A program made the translations under genes and the position numbers. A model generated the notes under the pieces. The model worked only from the letters and a program-made list of their open reading frames with translations. It was not told the origin of the DNA and searched no databases. DNA of 64,000 nt from an uncultured Desulfovibrio sp. (GTDB lineage: Bacteria; Desulfobacterota; Desulfovibrionia; Desulfovibrionales; Desulfovibrionaceae): contig CAJXYU010000004.1 of assembly GCA_913063155.1 (NCBI GenBank), positions 1 through 64,000 on the forward strand, in the 5' to 3' direction. Shown here piece after piece: positions 1 to 8,250 of this stretch. How positions within the stretch are numbered: position 1 is the stretch's first letter; each line of letters starts with the position of its first letter.

Positions 1-594
1 GTGGACAAGCCGAGCGGTCTGCTTTCCGTTCCGGGCAAAGGGCCGGACAAGATGGATTGCGTGGTCACCCGCGTCCAGGCCATGTTTCCGGAATGCCGCA
101 AACATCCTGCTGTCCACCGTCTGGACATGGATACTTCCGGTATTCTCGTGCTCGGGCTCACCGCCCGGGCCCAGCGCGAACTTTCCATCCAGTTCCAGGA
201 CCGCAAGGTTTCAAAGCGCTACGTGGCGCTCTTGGAAGGAGCCGTGGATGGCGATGACGGCGTCATCGACCTGCCGTTGCGTGTGGACCTCGACAACAGG
301 CCGCATCAGATGGTTTGTCATGAACACGGCAGACGTGCCCTGACCATCTGGAAAAAGATCCAGATCGAGGAAAACGGCTGGACCCGGATTAATTTCATGC
401 CCATCACCGGACGTTCACACCAACTCCGGATGCATGCGTCACATCACGAGGGGCTTGGCGTTCCCATCGTCGGGGACAGACTTTATGGAACCGGAAAATT
501 CCCTGGAAGGCTGCACCTGCATGCCGAATTTTTGAAATTCACCCATCCCAAAACGGGTGAAGTCATGGAATTTTTGACCGAAGCGCCGTTCTAG
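1..594 (+). CDS. rluA: RluA-type pseudouridine synthase (5' end outside window)
   Basis: This gene converts uridine to pseudouridine in structured RNA; E. coli RluA acts on 23S rRNA U746 and tRNA U32. The visible 197 codons begin inside the protein, at the conserved 'DKPSGLLSVPG' strand, so the true start lies upstream. The catalytic motif HRLDMDTSG (around visible residue 40, with the nucleophilic Asp) is intact, and so is the later GRSHQLRMH motif. No S4 domain is seen in this part. The match is to the short RluA subgroup rather than RluC/D, because the 'NRPHQMVC' and 'LLHAE'-like segments are RluA features. The stop codon overlaps the ribosome site of the next gene, which suggests co-transcription. 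Confidence 0.85.
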   Translation: MDKPSGLLSVPGKGPDKMDCVVTRVQAMFPECRKHPAVHRLDMDTSGILVLGLTARAQRELSIQFQDRKVSKRYVALLEGAVDGDDGVIDLPLRVDLDNRPHQMVCHEHGRRALTIWKKIQIEENGWTRINFMPITGRSHQLRMHASHHEGLGVPIVGDRLYGTGKFPGRLHLHAEFLKFTHPKTGEVMEFLTEAPF

Positions 595-603
595 GAGGGT
601 GTT

Positions 604-954
604 ATGAACCATGACCTCGCTGAAAGCGTCTTTGTCATCTGGAGTTCGGCTGATGTGGAAGTGGCCGAAAACCTGGTCTTCATGTACACGCTCAACGCCA
701 AGCTGAATCAGTGGTGGAAAACCGTCCGTCTAGTCATTTGGGGGCCCACCGCCCGGCTGGCTGCGGAAAACGCCATGGTCCAGGAACGGCTGGGAGAGTT
801 GCTTGAGAGCGGAGTCGAGATCTGGGCCTGCAAGGCCTGCGCGGACCAATATGGTACATCTGAAAGACTTGAGCTGTTGGGCGTCAAGGTTCTGTATATG
901 GGCGCCCCGCTCACCGAGATGCTCAAGCAGGGTTGGAAGCAGCTGACCTTCTAG
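604..954 (+). CDS. DsrE/DsrF-like family protein
   Basis: A 116-residue single-domain protein of the DsrE/F-like fold. Members carry sulfur relay cysteines or act as small sulfur-carrier partners. A cysteine pair, in 'ACKAC' near residues 78-82, sits where many DsrE-like proteins keep their active cysteine. Hydrophobic strands 'ESVFVIWSS' and 'VRLVIWGP' fit the alternating alpha/beta fold. An AGGAGGG ribosome site overlaps the rluA stop nine bases upstream. A second DsrE-like protein with the same 'CKAC' motif is at 22959-23306. The exact substrate cannot be told. Confidence 0.7.
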   Translation: MNHDLAESVFVIWSSADVEVAENLVFMYTLNAKLNQWWKTVRLVIWGPTARLAAENAMVQERLGELLESGVEIWACKACADQYGTSERLELLGVKVLYMGAPLTEMLKQGWKQLTF

Positions 955-958
955 CGGC

Positions 959-1399
959 TCAGTCTCTTGCCGCCAGTTTGAAGCGGACTCTGAGCACCCC
1001 GTCTTCCCAACTATGGCTGATCAACCTGAACAGCCCGATTTCGCTTGTATTCTTTACATGCTCGCCGATACACGGGCATGCGTCGTATTCCCCCACCCGC
1101 ACGATACGCACCGACTCCACTCCCTCCGGGAGCCTGGTCAGGTTGAACCGCTCATGCGCCTGGTCCAGGGTGATGGCTTCTTCAGTCACCTGAAGGTCGG
1201 AAAAAATCTGTTCGTTGACCCGGTCTTCCAGTTCTTGCACCTCGTCGTCCGTCAGGTCGCGGTCGAAATGGTAATCGCATTTTGATTTCTTGGAGTTGAT
1301 GTGCGCGCTGAAACAGCGGTCACAGCCGAGCATGACCACCATGGTTCCGTTCAGAATGTGTTCGGTCGTATGCATGTGCGGTGCATAGTTTTTGCCCAT
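959..1399 (-). CDS. AlaX-like alanyl-tRNA editing (tRNA_SAD) protein
   Basis: This is a stand-alone second-additional-domain protein of the kind that hydrolyses mischarged tRNA(Ala) in trans. The two halves of the zinc site are visible: HTTEH (HxxxH) near the N-terminus and CIGEH (CxxxH) near residue 110. The start chosen is ATG at 1399, which follows a strong GGAGG with 7-nt spacing and gives 146 residues. The reading frame stays open upstream to an ATG at 1519, adding a cysteine-rich extension ('CRGYFFTCADD'). That extension has no clear ribosome site but could be real. It is divergent from the NifX-like gene, sharing the 1400-1557 promoter region. Confidence 0.7.
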   Translation of the reverse strand: MGKNYAPHMHTTEHILNGTMVVMLGCDRCFSAHINSKKSKCDYHFDRDLTDDEVQELEDRVNEQIFSDLQVTEEAITLDQAHERFNLTRLPEGVESVRIVRVGEYDACPCIGEHVKNTSEIGLFRLISHSWEDGVLRVRFKLAARD

Positions 1400-1557
1400 G
1401 ACTTTTCCTCCAGGCCATTTTGCATACACATGATCATCGGCACAAGTAAAGAAATAACCCCGACATGTTTCCGAGGTGTTGCTTTCCGCTTCACAATCAC
1501 TATTTCCTAGGGTACACATCGTTTTCAATTAACGCACACTTTGAGGGAGAATATGTC

Positions 1558-1920
1558 ATGAAAGTAGCAGTACCCACCCGCGACGGACAGGTCGACGATC
1601 ATTTCGGCCATTGCGACCACTTCACCATCTTCACTGTTGAAGACGGCAAGGTTGTTTCCCGGGAAAAACTTGAATCCCCGGAAGGTTGCGGCTGCAAGTC
1701 CAACATCGCTTCCGAGCTCAAGGAAATGAATGTCACGGTCATGCTGGCCGGCAACATGGGCCAGGGAGCAGTCAACATTCTCGGCTCCAACGACGTTCAG
1801 GTCGTTCGCGGCTGTTCCGGCGACATTGATGTATTGGTTGAAAAGTGGATCGCCGGGGAAGTCAAGGATCAGGTCATCGTTTGCGACCACCACGACTGCG
1901 CCAGCCATCACCAGCTCTAA
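1558..1920 (+). CDS. NifX/NifB-type dinitrogenase iron-molybdenum cofactor domain protein
   Basis: A 120-residue member of the Nitro_FeMo-Co family (NifX, NafY, NifB C-terminus, MTH1175). These proteins bind iron-sulfur or Fe-Mo cofactor precursors. The N-terminal signature 'MKVAVPTRDGQVDDHFGHC' is typical. Additional cysteines occur in 'EGCGCK' and 'RGCSGD', and the C-terminus is a His/Cys cluster, 'CDHHDCASHH'. No nitrogenase gene is nearby. Small NifX-like proteins are common in sulfate reducers outside nif clusters, so the role is probably general metal-cofactor handling. The ATG at 1558 has GAGGGAGA upstream. A strong terminator follows. Confidence 0.8.
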   Translation: MKVAVPTRDGQVDDHFGHCDHFTIFTVEDGKVVSREKLESPEGCGCKSNIASELKEMNVTVMLAGNMGQGAVNILGSNDVQVVRGCSGDIDVLVEKWIAGEVKDQVIVCDHHDCASHHQL

Positions 1921-1940
1921 ACCCGCCTTTGCCCAGTACC

Positions 1941-1969
1941 AAAAAAGCCCGCTTTGAGCGGGCTTTTTT
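1941..1969. terminator. Bidirectional rho-independent terminator
   Basis: A perfect GC-rich hairpin (stem AAGCCCGC / GCGGGCTT, loop TTTGA) is flanked by an A-run on the left and a T-run on the right. It can end both the NifX-like gene (+) and the peptide ABC operon (-). Confidence 0.85.
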
Positions 1970-1986
1970 GGTTTCTCTTCAGACCT

Positions 1987-3024
1987 CTAACAATAATCTG
2001 CGGTTCCGAACTTTTCCCGCACGAGTTTTCTGGTTTCCTGGCGCCTGTGGCAGGCCACCTTGTGACCGTCGGCTGCGTCCACCAACGGAGGGTCTTCCTT
2101 GGCACAGACGTTGATGGCGAACGGACAGCGCGTATGGAAACGGCAACCCCGCGGCGGATCAAGCGGGCTGGGCACGTCCCCTTCCAGCACGATACGAGGC
2201 TTGTCCAGATTCGGGTCCGGATTGGGAATCCCGGAAAGCAACGCGTGGGTGTACGGGTGTAACGCCCCTGCAAACAAATCCTCGGTTTTGGCAAGTTCGA
2301 TCATCTTGCCGAGGTACATGACCGCGATTCGTGTGGAGATGTATTTCACCACCAGCAAATGGTGGGTCACGAACAAATAGGTCAGATTCAACTGTTTGCG
2401 CAGCTTGTGCAGCAGATTCAAAATCTGGGCCTGCACGGACACGTCCAGCGCGCTTGTGGGTTCGTCGAGCACGATGAATTCCGGGCTGGCGGCTATGGCG
2501 CGGGCCACGGCGATACGCTGACGCTGGCCGCCTGAGAATTCGTGCGGATAACGCATGAGGTGGTCGCCGGTCAGACCTACCAGATCCAGCAGTTCCACAA
2601 CTTTGGTCTCGAGTTCCCGCGCGCCCCACCTCTTTTGCTCCTTGAGAGGCTCTGCAATGATGTGCTTGATGAGCATTCTCGGGTTAAGCGAGGTGGTTGG
2701 ATCCTGAAAGACCATTTGGAGCTTGTTGCGGATGCCGGTGCGCTGCATTGCGCTGTAGGACATTTTTGCGATGTTGTGGGACTCTCCGCCGTCGCCCGGA
2801 TGATAGAGAATGTCACCGGAGGTGGGCGGGTGCAGTCTGAGGATTGCCTTGCCGGTCGTGGTTTTGCCACAACCGGACTCTCCCACCACGCCGAGACATT
2901 CACCGCGGTAGATGTCCAGGTCGATGCCGTCCAAGGCTCTGACCGAATTGACGGGCCTGCGCATTACGCCGCCGAGGATGGGATAGTGCTTTTTGAGTTT
3001 TTTGAGTTCCAGTATCTTGTCCAT
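1987..3024 (-). CDS. Oligopeptide/dipeptide ABC transporter ATPase (OppF/DppF type)
   Basis: One of the two cytoplasmic ATPases of the peptide importer, 345 residues. Walker [10 protein letters not shown], signature FSGGQRQR and Walker [11 protein letters not shown] are all intact. The C-terminal oligopeptide/dipeptide extension is visible as '[11 protein letters not shown]...C', whose cysteines are typical of OppD/OppF proteins that bind a cluster or metal. The ATG at 3024 lies 4 nt after the upstream ATPase stop, so the genes are translationally linked. The frame stays open further upstream, but that part is antisense-like sequence overlapping dppD. It is the last gene of the operon, ending before the shared terminator. 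Confidence 0.9.
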   Translation of the reverse strand: MDKILELKKLKKHYPILGGVMRRPVNSVRALDGIDLDIYRGECLGVVGESGCGKTTTGKAILRLHPPTSGDILYHPGDGGESHNIAKMSYSAMQRTGIRNKLQMVFQDPTTSLNPRMLIKHIIAEPLKEQKRWGARELETKVVELLDLVGLTGDHLMRYPHEFSGGQRQRIAVARAIAASPEFIVLDEPTSALDVSVQAQILNLLHKLRKQLNLTYLFVTHHLLVVKYISTRIAVMYLGKMIELAKTEDLFAGALHPYTHALLSGIPNPDPNLDKPRIVLEGDVPSPLDPPRGCRFHTRCPFAINVCAKEDPPLVDAADGHKVACHRRQETRKLVREKFGTADYC

Positions 3025-3028
3025 GTTC

Positions 3029-4195
3029 TTATTCCCCGATCTTCTCGTCGATGTGATGGCAGGCGACGCTGTGGCCGTTTCCGAGATCGACCAGCTTCGG
3101 TTTTTCCTGTTTGCAGATGTCCGAGGCGGCCTTGCAGCGAGGATGGAACCTGCATCCCGCGGGCGGATGTACCAGGTTCGGGACGCTTCCCTCAATGGTG
3201 GCCAATTCCCCTTCCACGCAAAAGCGCGGCACGGAATTAAGCAAGGCGCGCGTATAGGGATGGACCGGATTGTTGAAGAGTGTCTTCACGTCCGCCACTT
3301 CGCACAGGATTCCCGCGTACATGACGCCCACCCTGTCGCAGGTTTCGGCCACCACGCCCAAATCGTGGGTGATGAGCAGGACCGAGGAGATGGCCCTGCG
3401 TTCCTTGAGGTCCTGGAGCAATTCCAGGATCTGGGCTTGGATGGTCACGTCCAGGTTGGAGGTGGCTTCGTCCGCAATGAGCAGAGTCGGATTGCAGGCC
3501 AGGGCGATGGCGATGACTATGCGCTGCTTCATGCCGCCGGAGAGGTTGTGCGGATAACGCGTCACCAGTTCGGCCGCATTGGAGATCCCGAGCCTTTCGA
3601 TGATCCCGACAGATCGGTTGACGGCTTCGCGCCGCATGGGCCTGCCCCAGAGTTTGAGGAGCGGCAATTTGCTCATGAGTCTGAGGGCCGGGGCCCGCGG
3701 GTTTTCCGAGGCACGTCTGTAGGCCCACTTGAGTAGCGGACTGAAGATGCCGAAACTGATTTTTCCGGACTCCACGTCGGCCAGAATCTGCCTGCTCATG
3801 GAGCGCTGGCGGTGGAACATGTAACTTTCGGCCACTTGCTCACCGATGGTCAGCACCGGGTTGAGCGCGGCATTGGGTTCCTGGAAAATCATGGAGATGC
3901 GGTCGCCACGAAGTTCGCGCATCGCCTCTTCGGATTTGATCAGCAGGTCTTCACATTGCTCCGGATGTTCCGCATCGTCGCAGTACAGCACCTCTCCGCC
4001 TTCGATGACGCCGGGGGACTGGATGATGCGCATGACCGAACGCACAGTCACTGATTTGCCGCAGCCGGATTCGCCCACCAGACCGAACGTCTCGCCGTGG
4101 TCGATGGAGATGCTGACGTTGTCCAGGGCTTTGACCGATCCTTCATAAGTATAGAAGTTGGTCACCAGGTTCTTCGTTTCCAAAAGTTTCGCCAT
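3029..4195 (-). CDS. Oligopeptide/dipeptide ABC transporter ATPase (OppD/DppD type) with internal insertion
   Basis: The second ATPase of the peptide importer, 388 residues, against a usual length near 330. Walker A GESGCGKS, signature LSGGMKQR and Walker B '[12 protein letters not shown]' are present. The extra length lies between the Q-loop (around residue 105) and the signature. It is a basic stretch of about 60 residues starting near '[10 protein letters not shown]'. The C-terminal 'GCRFHPRC...C' peptide-transporter extension is intact. GGAGG precedes the ATG at 4195 and overlaps the dppC stop region. It pairs with the 1987-3024 ATPase. Confidence 0.9.
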   Translation of the reverse strand: MAKLLETKNLVTNFYTYEGSVKALDNVSISIDHGETFGLVGESGCGKSVTVRSVMRIIQSPGVIEGGEVLYCDDAEHPEQCEDLLIKSEEAMRELRGDRISMIFQEPNAALNPVLTIGEQVAESYMFHRQRSMSRQILADVESGKISFGIFSPLLKWAYRRASENPRAPALRLMSKLPLLKLWGRPMRREAVNRSVGIIERLGISNAAELVTRYPHNLSGGMKQRIVIAIALACNPTLLIADEATSNLDVTIQAQILELLQDLKERRAISSVLLITHDLGVVAETCDRVGVMYAGILCEVADVKTLFNNPVHPYTRALLNSVPRFCVEGELATIEGSVPNLVHPPAGCRFHPRCKAASDICKQEKPKLVDLGNGHSVACHHIDEKIGE

Positions 4196-4198
4196 GAC

Positions 4199-5122
4199 CT
4201 ACCTCCGCCTCAACTTGGGGTCGAAGGCGTCGCGCAGGGCGTCCCCGATCAGATTCCAGGCCAGCACAAAAAGAATGATGGAAATGCCTGGGAAAAAGAT
4301 GGTGTACCAGAACTTTAGGGGATCGTCCGGTGGTCCCACGATGTAGTTGCGCGCCAGGGCTACCATTTGGCCCCAGTCTGCATATCCCTTGGGAGCGCCA
4401 AGGCCAACGAAGCTCATGAAGGATGCGGAAATGACCATGGAGCCCATGTCCATGGAGGCCATGATCAGCACCGGATAGATGGAGTTGGGCAGGATGTGCC
4501 TGAAAATGATCTTGATGTCGGAAACGCCCATGAGCTTGGCGGCTTCGACGAATTCCTGCCCGCGCAGCTTGATGACCTCGGAGCGGATGACGCGTACGTA
4601 CCAGCGCCATTCGACCAAGGCCAGGGCAAGCATGATATTTTCAAGCCCCCTGCCGAAGGCAACCACAATGGTCATTGCCAGCACAAGGAGAGGGATCGAC
4701 CAGACAATGTCCACGAATCTCATGAGCAGTTCGTCGAACCAGCCTCCGAAATAGCCTGCGATGACGCCCAGGCTGATGCCGATGATCCCGGCGAAGCCCA
4801 CGACGAACAGGCCGATTTTGAATGCGGTTCTGGCCCCCCAGACAATGCCGTAGTAGATGTCGTACTGCCCTGAACTGGTGCCGAATATATTTGCGGCGCT
4901 CGGTGGCTTGGGGGTCGGTGAGTAGCCCTTGTGGGGCATTTGGTATGGGGCGTGCTCAAACTTTGGCGGAGCCAGGTGTGGAGCGGCTACGGCCACGCCC
5001 AGGAAGAATAACAGCAGGGAGAATCCGAGTATTGCCGACGGGTTGCGGAATATCCTGTACAGCGTGAACTTGAGTTCCCGCCATCTGGGATGTTCTTTCT
5101 TGGTTGGTAATGTTGCTTCCAT
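4199..5122 (-). CDS. Oligopeptide/dipeptide ABC transporter permease (DppC/OppC type)
   Basis: An inner-membrane permease of 307 residues with an N-terminal OppC_N segment (one transmembrane helix near residues 28-50). A BPD_transp_1 domain of about five helices follows. The cytoplasmic EAA loop is visible as 'EFVEAAKLMGVSDIKIIFRHILPN', contacting the ATPases. 'AFDPKLRRR' ends the protein, as in DppC. GGAG precedes the ATG. The stop codon is 3 nt before the ATPase start. Confidence 0.9.
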   Translation of the reverse strand: MEATLPTKKEHPRWRELKFTLYRIFRNPSAILGFSLLLFFLGVAVAAPHLAPPKFEHAPYQMPHKGYSPTPKPPSAANIFGTSSGQYDIYYGIVWGARTAFKIGLFVVGFAGIIGISLGVIAGYFGGWFDELLMRFVDIVWSIPLLVLAMTIVVAFGRGLENIMLALALVEWRWYVRVIRSEVIKLRGQEFVEAAKLMGVSDIKIIFRHILPNSIYPVLIMASMDMGSMVISASFMSFVGLGAPKGYADWGQMVALARNYIVGPPDDPLKFWYTIFFPGISIILFVLAWNLIGDALRDAFDPKLRRR

Positions 5123-5137
5123 GTATGTGTTCTCCGG

Positions 5138-6169
5138 CTACTGGAGTTGAATTCTCGGGTCGATGTAGGCGTACATGATGTCGATGATCAGATTCGACAA
5201 CACAAAAACCACACCAATGAACATACAGACGCTCATGAGCACGGGCATATCGAGCTGAGTGGCGGAATGGGCCAGCCACCAGCCCATGCCCTGGCGACTG
5301 AAGACCACTTCCACGGCTATGGAGCCCTCCATGGACAGCGCCACCAATTGTCCCGCCACGGTGATGACCGGAATCAAGGCATTCTTGCGGGCATGCTTGA
5401 TATTGATGGTATGGGCGTCCGCTCCCTTGGCCTTGGCCGTAATCACGTAATCGCGGGAAAGCTCTTCCAGCATGCCGGACCGCATGACGCGCATGAGCAA
5501 GGCTACAACCACGATGACCTGGGTAAGTACGGGAAGCACCAAGTGGTTGAGCGCGTCCCAAGTGACCCAGAGGTGACCATTGAGAATGCCGTCGATGGTA
5601 TACATGCCGGTGTAGCGCGTGAACTTGTCCGGGTTGTTGATGACCCACAGCGAGGTGTCGCTGGAGATGATGCCCGGTGGAAACAGGCCGTAGTAGCCGT
5701 AAAAAATCATGAGCAGAACCAGGGCGAACAGGAAGGTGGGCAATGACCAGCCCACGATGGCCCCGATTCGTGTCCCATGGTCGATCCAGGTGTCCCGGTG
5801 AACCCCTGCCAGCGTTCCCAACCATATTCCGACAATAATGACGAGCGGCGAGGCCAGCAGGTTGAGCTCCAGGGTGGTCGGGAAATAACTCCAAAATGCT
5901 TTGGCGACAGGCCTGGCGGCCACCAAGGACCAACCCAGGTTGCCCGAAGCGACCTCCTTGACCCAACGCGCGTACTGAATGGGAACAGGATCGTTCAAAC
6001 CATATTGTTTCACGAGCTTGGGGATGTCCTTGGCCTGTTGCGGGGTGGTGACGTAGACGGCGGCGCGTCTTTCCGGACTGAAGGTCATGAGCAGTCCGAA
6101 AATGAGAACCGATACGCCGAACAGGACGAAAATCAGAAACAGTAATCGGCGGATGATGTATGCAGTCAT
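5138..6169 (-). CDS. Oligopeptide/dipeptide ABC transporter permease (DppB/OppB type)
   Basis: An inner-membrane permease of 343 residues. The first transmembrane helix at residues 8-30 ('RLLFLIFVLFGVSVLIF') is followed by the usual periplasmic loop and five more helices. The EAA loop 'DYVITAKAKGADAHTINIKHARKNALIP' is intact, and 'AYIDPRIQLQ' is the normal DppB ending. It is encoded 15 nt upstream of dppC. A hairpin at 6183-6212 separates it from the binding-protein gene and could lower permease expression relative to the binding protein. Confidence 0.9.
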   Translation of the reverse strand: MTAYIIRRLLFLIFVLFGVSVLIFGLLMTFSPERRAAVYVTTPQQAKDIPKLVKQYGLNDPVPIQYARWVKEVASGNLGWSLVAARPVAKAFWSYFPTTLELNLLASPLVIIVGIWLGTLAGVHRDTWIDHGTRIGAIVGWSLPTFLFALVLLMIFYGYYGLFPPGIISSDTSLWVINNPDKFTRYTGMYTIDGILNGHLWVTWDALNHLVLPVLTQVIVVVALLMRVMRSGMLEELSRDYVITAKAKGADAHTINIKHARKNALIPVITVAGQLVALSMEGSIAVEVVFSRQGMGWWLAHSATQLDMPVLMSVCMFIGVVFVLSNLIIDIMYAYIDPRIQLQ

Positions 6170-6182
6170 AATGGATGATGAC

Positions 6183-6212
6183 GACCCCGAGGCCGCAGCC
6201 GGTCTCGGGGTC
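6183..6212 (-). other. Intercistronic hairpin between binding protein and permease genes
   Basis: A 12-bp stem with one mismatch (GACCCCGAGRCC arms) and a 6-nt loop lies between the dppA stop and the dppB start. No T-run follows on the minus strand, so it is more likely an mRNA-stabilising or attenuating structure than a full terminator. Confidence 0.5.
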
Positions 6213-6240
6213 CTTGTAATTAAGGTTGCCTATCGGGGGG

Positions 6241-8034
6241 CTACTTGGACAACAGTTTCAGGCTTTCCCACTCGTGATCGAGCATGGGATGGGGCACAAA
6301 GCCCTTGACGTTGTCGCGATAGGTGAAGTGGTCCACTTTCTGGTAGACCATGCAGCCGACCGCATCCTCGTACCAGATATCCTGCAGCCGTTCGTAAATG
6401 TCCTTGCGCTTGGCCGGGTCGACTTCAAAGCGTCCCTCCTTGCACAACCGGTCCACTTCCTCGTTCTTGTAAGCGCTGAACTTTCCGTACACGCCATCCG
6501 AGCTCATGAAAGTGAACATGAAGTTGTCCGGATCCGGGAAATCGGCGCCCCAGCCGATGATGAACATGGGGAACTGATATTTGCGGTAGGCGACCACATA
6601 GTCTTTCCAGTCCATATTGCGTACTTCGATGTTGAATTTGGGGTTCAGGCTCATGATGTTTTCGGCCAGCATGTGCGCGGCGGCTTCGCGCTGATCGTTA
6701 CCGGTGTTATGGGTAATGACCATTTTGAAACCTTTTTCCCAAATCTGGCCACCAAAGGCCTGCTTCATTTCCTCGGCCGCTTTTTCCAGATCGAATTCAT
6801 AAACGGGAACCTGTTTGTAGTACGGCAAACCCTTTGCGTTGGGGCTGGTGGGCATGACCACCTGATCATTCCAAACGTCCTTGGCGTAGGTCTTGCGGTC
6901 AAAAGCGTGCAAGAAGGCCTTGCGAACATGGATATCCGAGAAGAAGTCCACGGGAATACCCTTACCGTCCAGTTTGCCGCTGCCTATATTCGGGTTCGCT
7001 TCAGGATTGATCTTCTGACAGAAGATTGCCCCGGTCACTGAAAGTTGCGGAACCGGATGGATCGTCACGCCCGGCATGTTTTCCACTTCTGCCAGGTACT
7101 GCGGGTCAACAAGCACACGGTCTGCGTCGCCGTTCTGCAGGGCCAGCTTGCGGGAACTCCATTCCTGATTATAACGAACGATTCCGGTTTTGATGGCCGG
7201 TTTGGGACCCCAGTAGTCGTCAAAACGCTCGAAGATGAATTCAACGGACGGCTCCCACTTCAGCATGTAATACGGAGCGGTGCCGTTCTCGATCTTGTGC
7301 AGGGGCTCGGAGCCGAAGGCCGGGTTGTTGTATTTTGCGGCGTTTTCAACCGTGCCGTCCCAGCAGCCGTTTTCGACGCACCATTCCTTGTCCATGATGA
7401 TGCCTCCGTAGGAGTAGGCAAGGACGGCGAGAAACGGCGGGAAAGGTTTGGGCAGGTGCATGACCACCTCATCCCCCTTCACTTCCACTGCCTTGTCGAT
7501 TTTTTCGAAAACACCTTCACGAATTTTGCCGTCTTTACGGGTGGATGGCACGCCCACCAAGGCTTCCAGCATCATCCACATGGGCCCGCCTTCCTGGTCG
7601 ACGACCATATGACGCTTGATGGAGTAGGCAACGTCTTCAGCGGTCAGTTCACCGCCCTTATGAAATTTTACGCCCTTGCGGATTTTGAAGGTGTATGTTT
7701 TGCCGCCATCGGAAATACCGCCGTTTTCCAAAGAAGGAACCTCGGTGGCCAAAACCGGAATAAATTTGTCGGTGGCTGAGCCGTCAAAGAAAATCAGAGG
7801 CTCATAAATGTTCATTATACGCATATGCGAAACGCTGTCGTACCCGCAGGCAGGGTCGAGTGTGCGCAGAGTTCCGTAGGATTCCAGAATGAATTTGTCA
7901 TTAGAGCCGACTTGTGCGGCGGTTTTCGTTTCGGTGGCGGGAGTCTTTTCTGCTTTCTTCTTCATTTCCGGCTTTTCCCCGCATGCTGCCAGCAGCAGGG
8001 AGAAAGCGAGCAACAACATCACTAGTTTTCGCAT
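6241..8034 (-). CDS. Peptide ABC transporter substrate-binding lipoprotein (DppA/OppA family)
   Basis: Periplasmic binding lipoprotein of the SBP_bac_5 family, 597 residues, somewhat longer than typical DppA (about 535). The lipobox LLAAC places the lipidated cysteine at residue 18. The family signature region 'MRIMNIYEPLIFFDG' is around residue 70. The mature protein begins with a lysine-rich spacer. GGAGAG precedes the ATG. It is first in the operon dppA-dppB-dppC-dppD-oppF, and the high gene dosage of the binding protein may be set by the downstream hairpin. Confidence 0.9.
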   Translation of the reverse strand: MRKLVMLLLAFSLLLAACGEKPEMKKKAEKTPATETKTAAQVGSNDKFILESYGTLRTLDPACGYDSVSHMRIMNIYEPLIFFDGSATDKFIPVLATEVPSLENGGISDGGKTYTFKIRKGVKFHKGGELTAEDVAYSIKRHMVVDQEGGPMWMMLEALVGVPSTRKDGKIREGVFEKIDKAVEVKGDEVVMHLPKPFPPFLAVLAYSYGGIIMDKEWCVENGCWDGTVENAAKYNNPAFGSEPLHKIENGTAPYYMLKWEPSVEFIFERFDDYWGPKPAIKTGIVRYNQEWSSRKLALQNGDADRVLVDPQYLAEVENMPGVTIHPVPQLSVTGAIFCQKINPEANPNIGSGKLDGKGIPVDFFSDIHVRKAFLHAFDRKTYAKDVWNDQVVMPTSPNAKGLPYYKQVPVYEFDLEKAAEEMKQAFGGQIWEKGFKMVITHNTGNDQREAAAHMLAENIMSLNPKFNIEVRNMDWKDYVVAYRKYQFPMFIIGWGADFPDPDNFMFTFMSSDGVYGKFSAYKNEEVDRLCKEGRFEVDPAKRKDIYERLQDIWYEDAVGCMVYQKVDHFTYRDNVKGFVPHPMLDHEWESLKLLSK

Positions 8035-8068
8035 ATAACGCTCTCCTTTCCTTGGTCAAAACAAAAGC

Positions 8069-8096
8069 CGCGAATCACCCCACTGTGAATTTCGCG
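8069..8096 (-). promoter_or_regulatory. Imperfect inverted repeat in the dppA leader
   Basis: Arms CGCGAA-TCAC and GTGA-AT-TTCGCG form a 10-bp stem with a 2-nt bulge, 35-60 bp upstream of the dppA start. It could be an operator or a leader hairpin. Nothing identifies the regulator. Confidence 0.25.
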
Positions 8097-8250
8097 ACAA
8101 AAACAACCTGATATCATAGAACAATATATATCACACAGAAACTTCTCACAGATAGAAAGTTTGCGCAACTACATCACCAAATCTCATGAGCTTCATCATT
8201 ATTTTCGTTCCATGTTGATATCATTGAACTCAGATCAGATTCTACGAACT

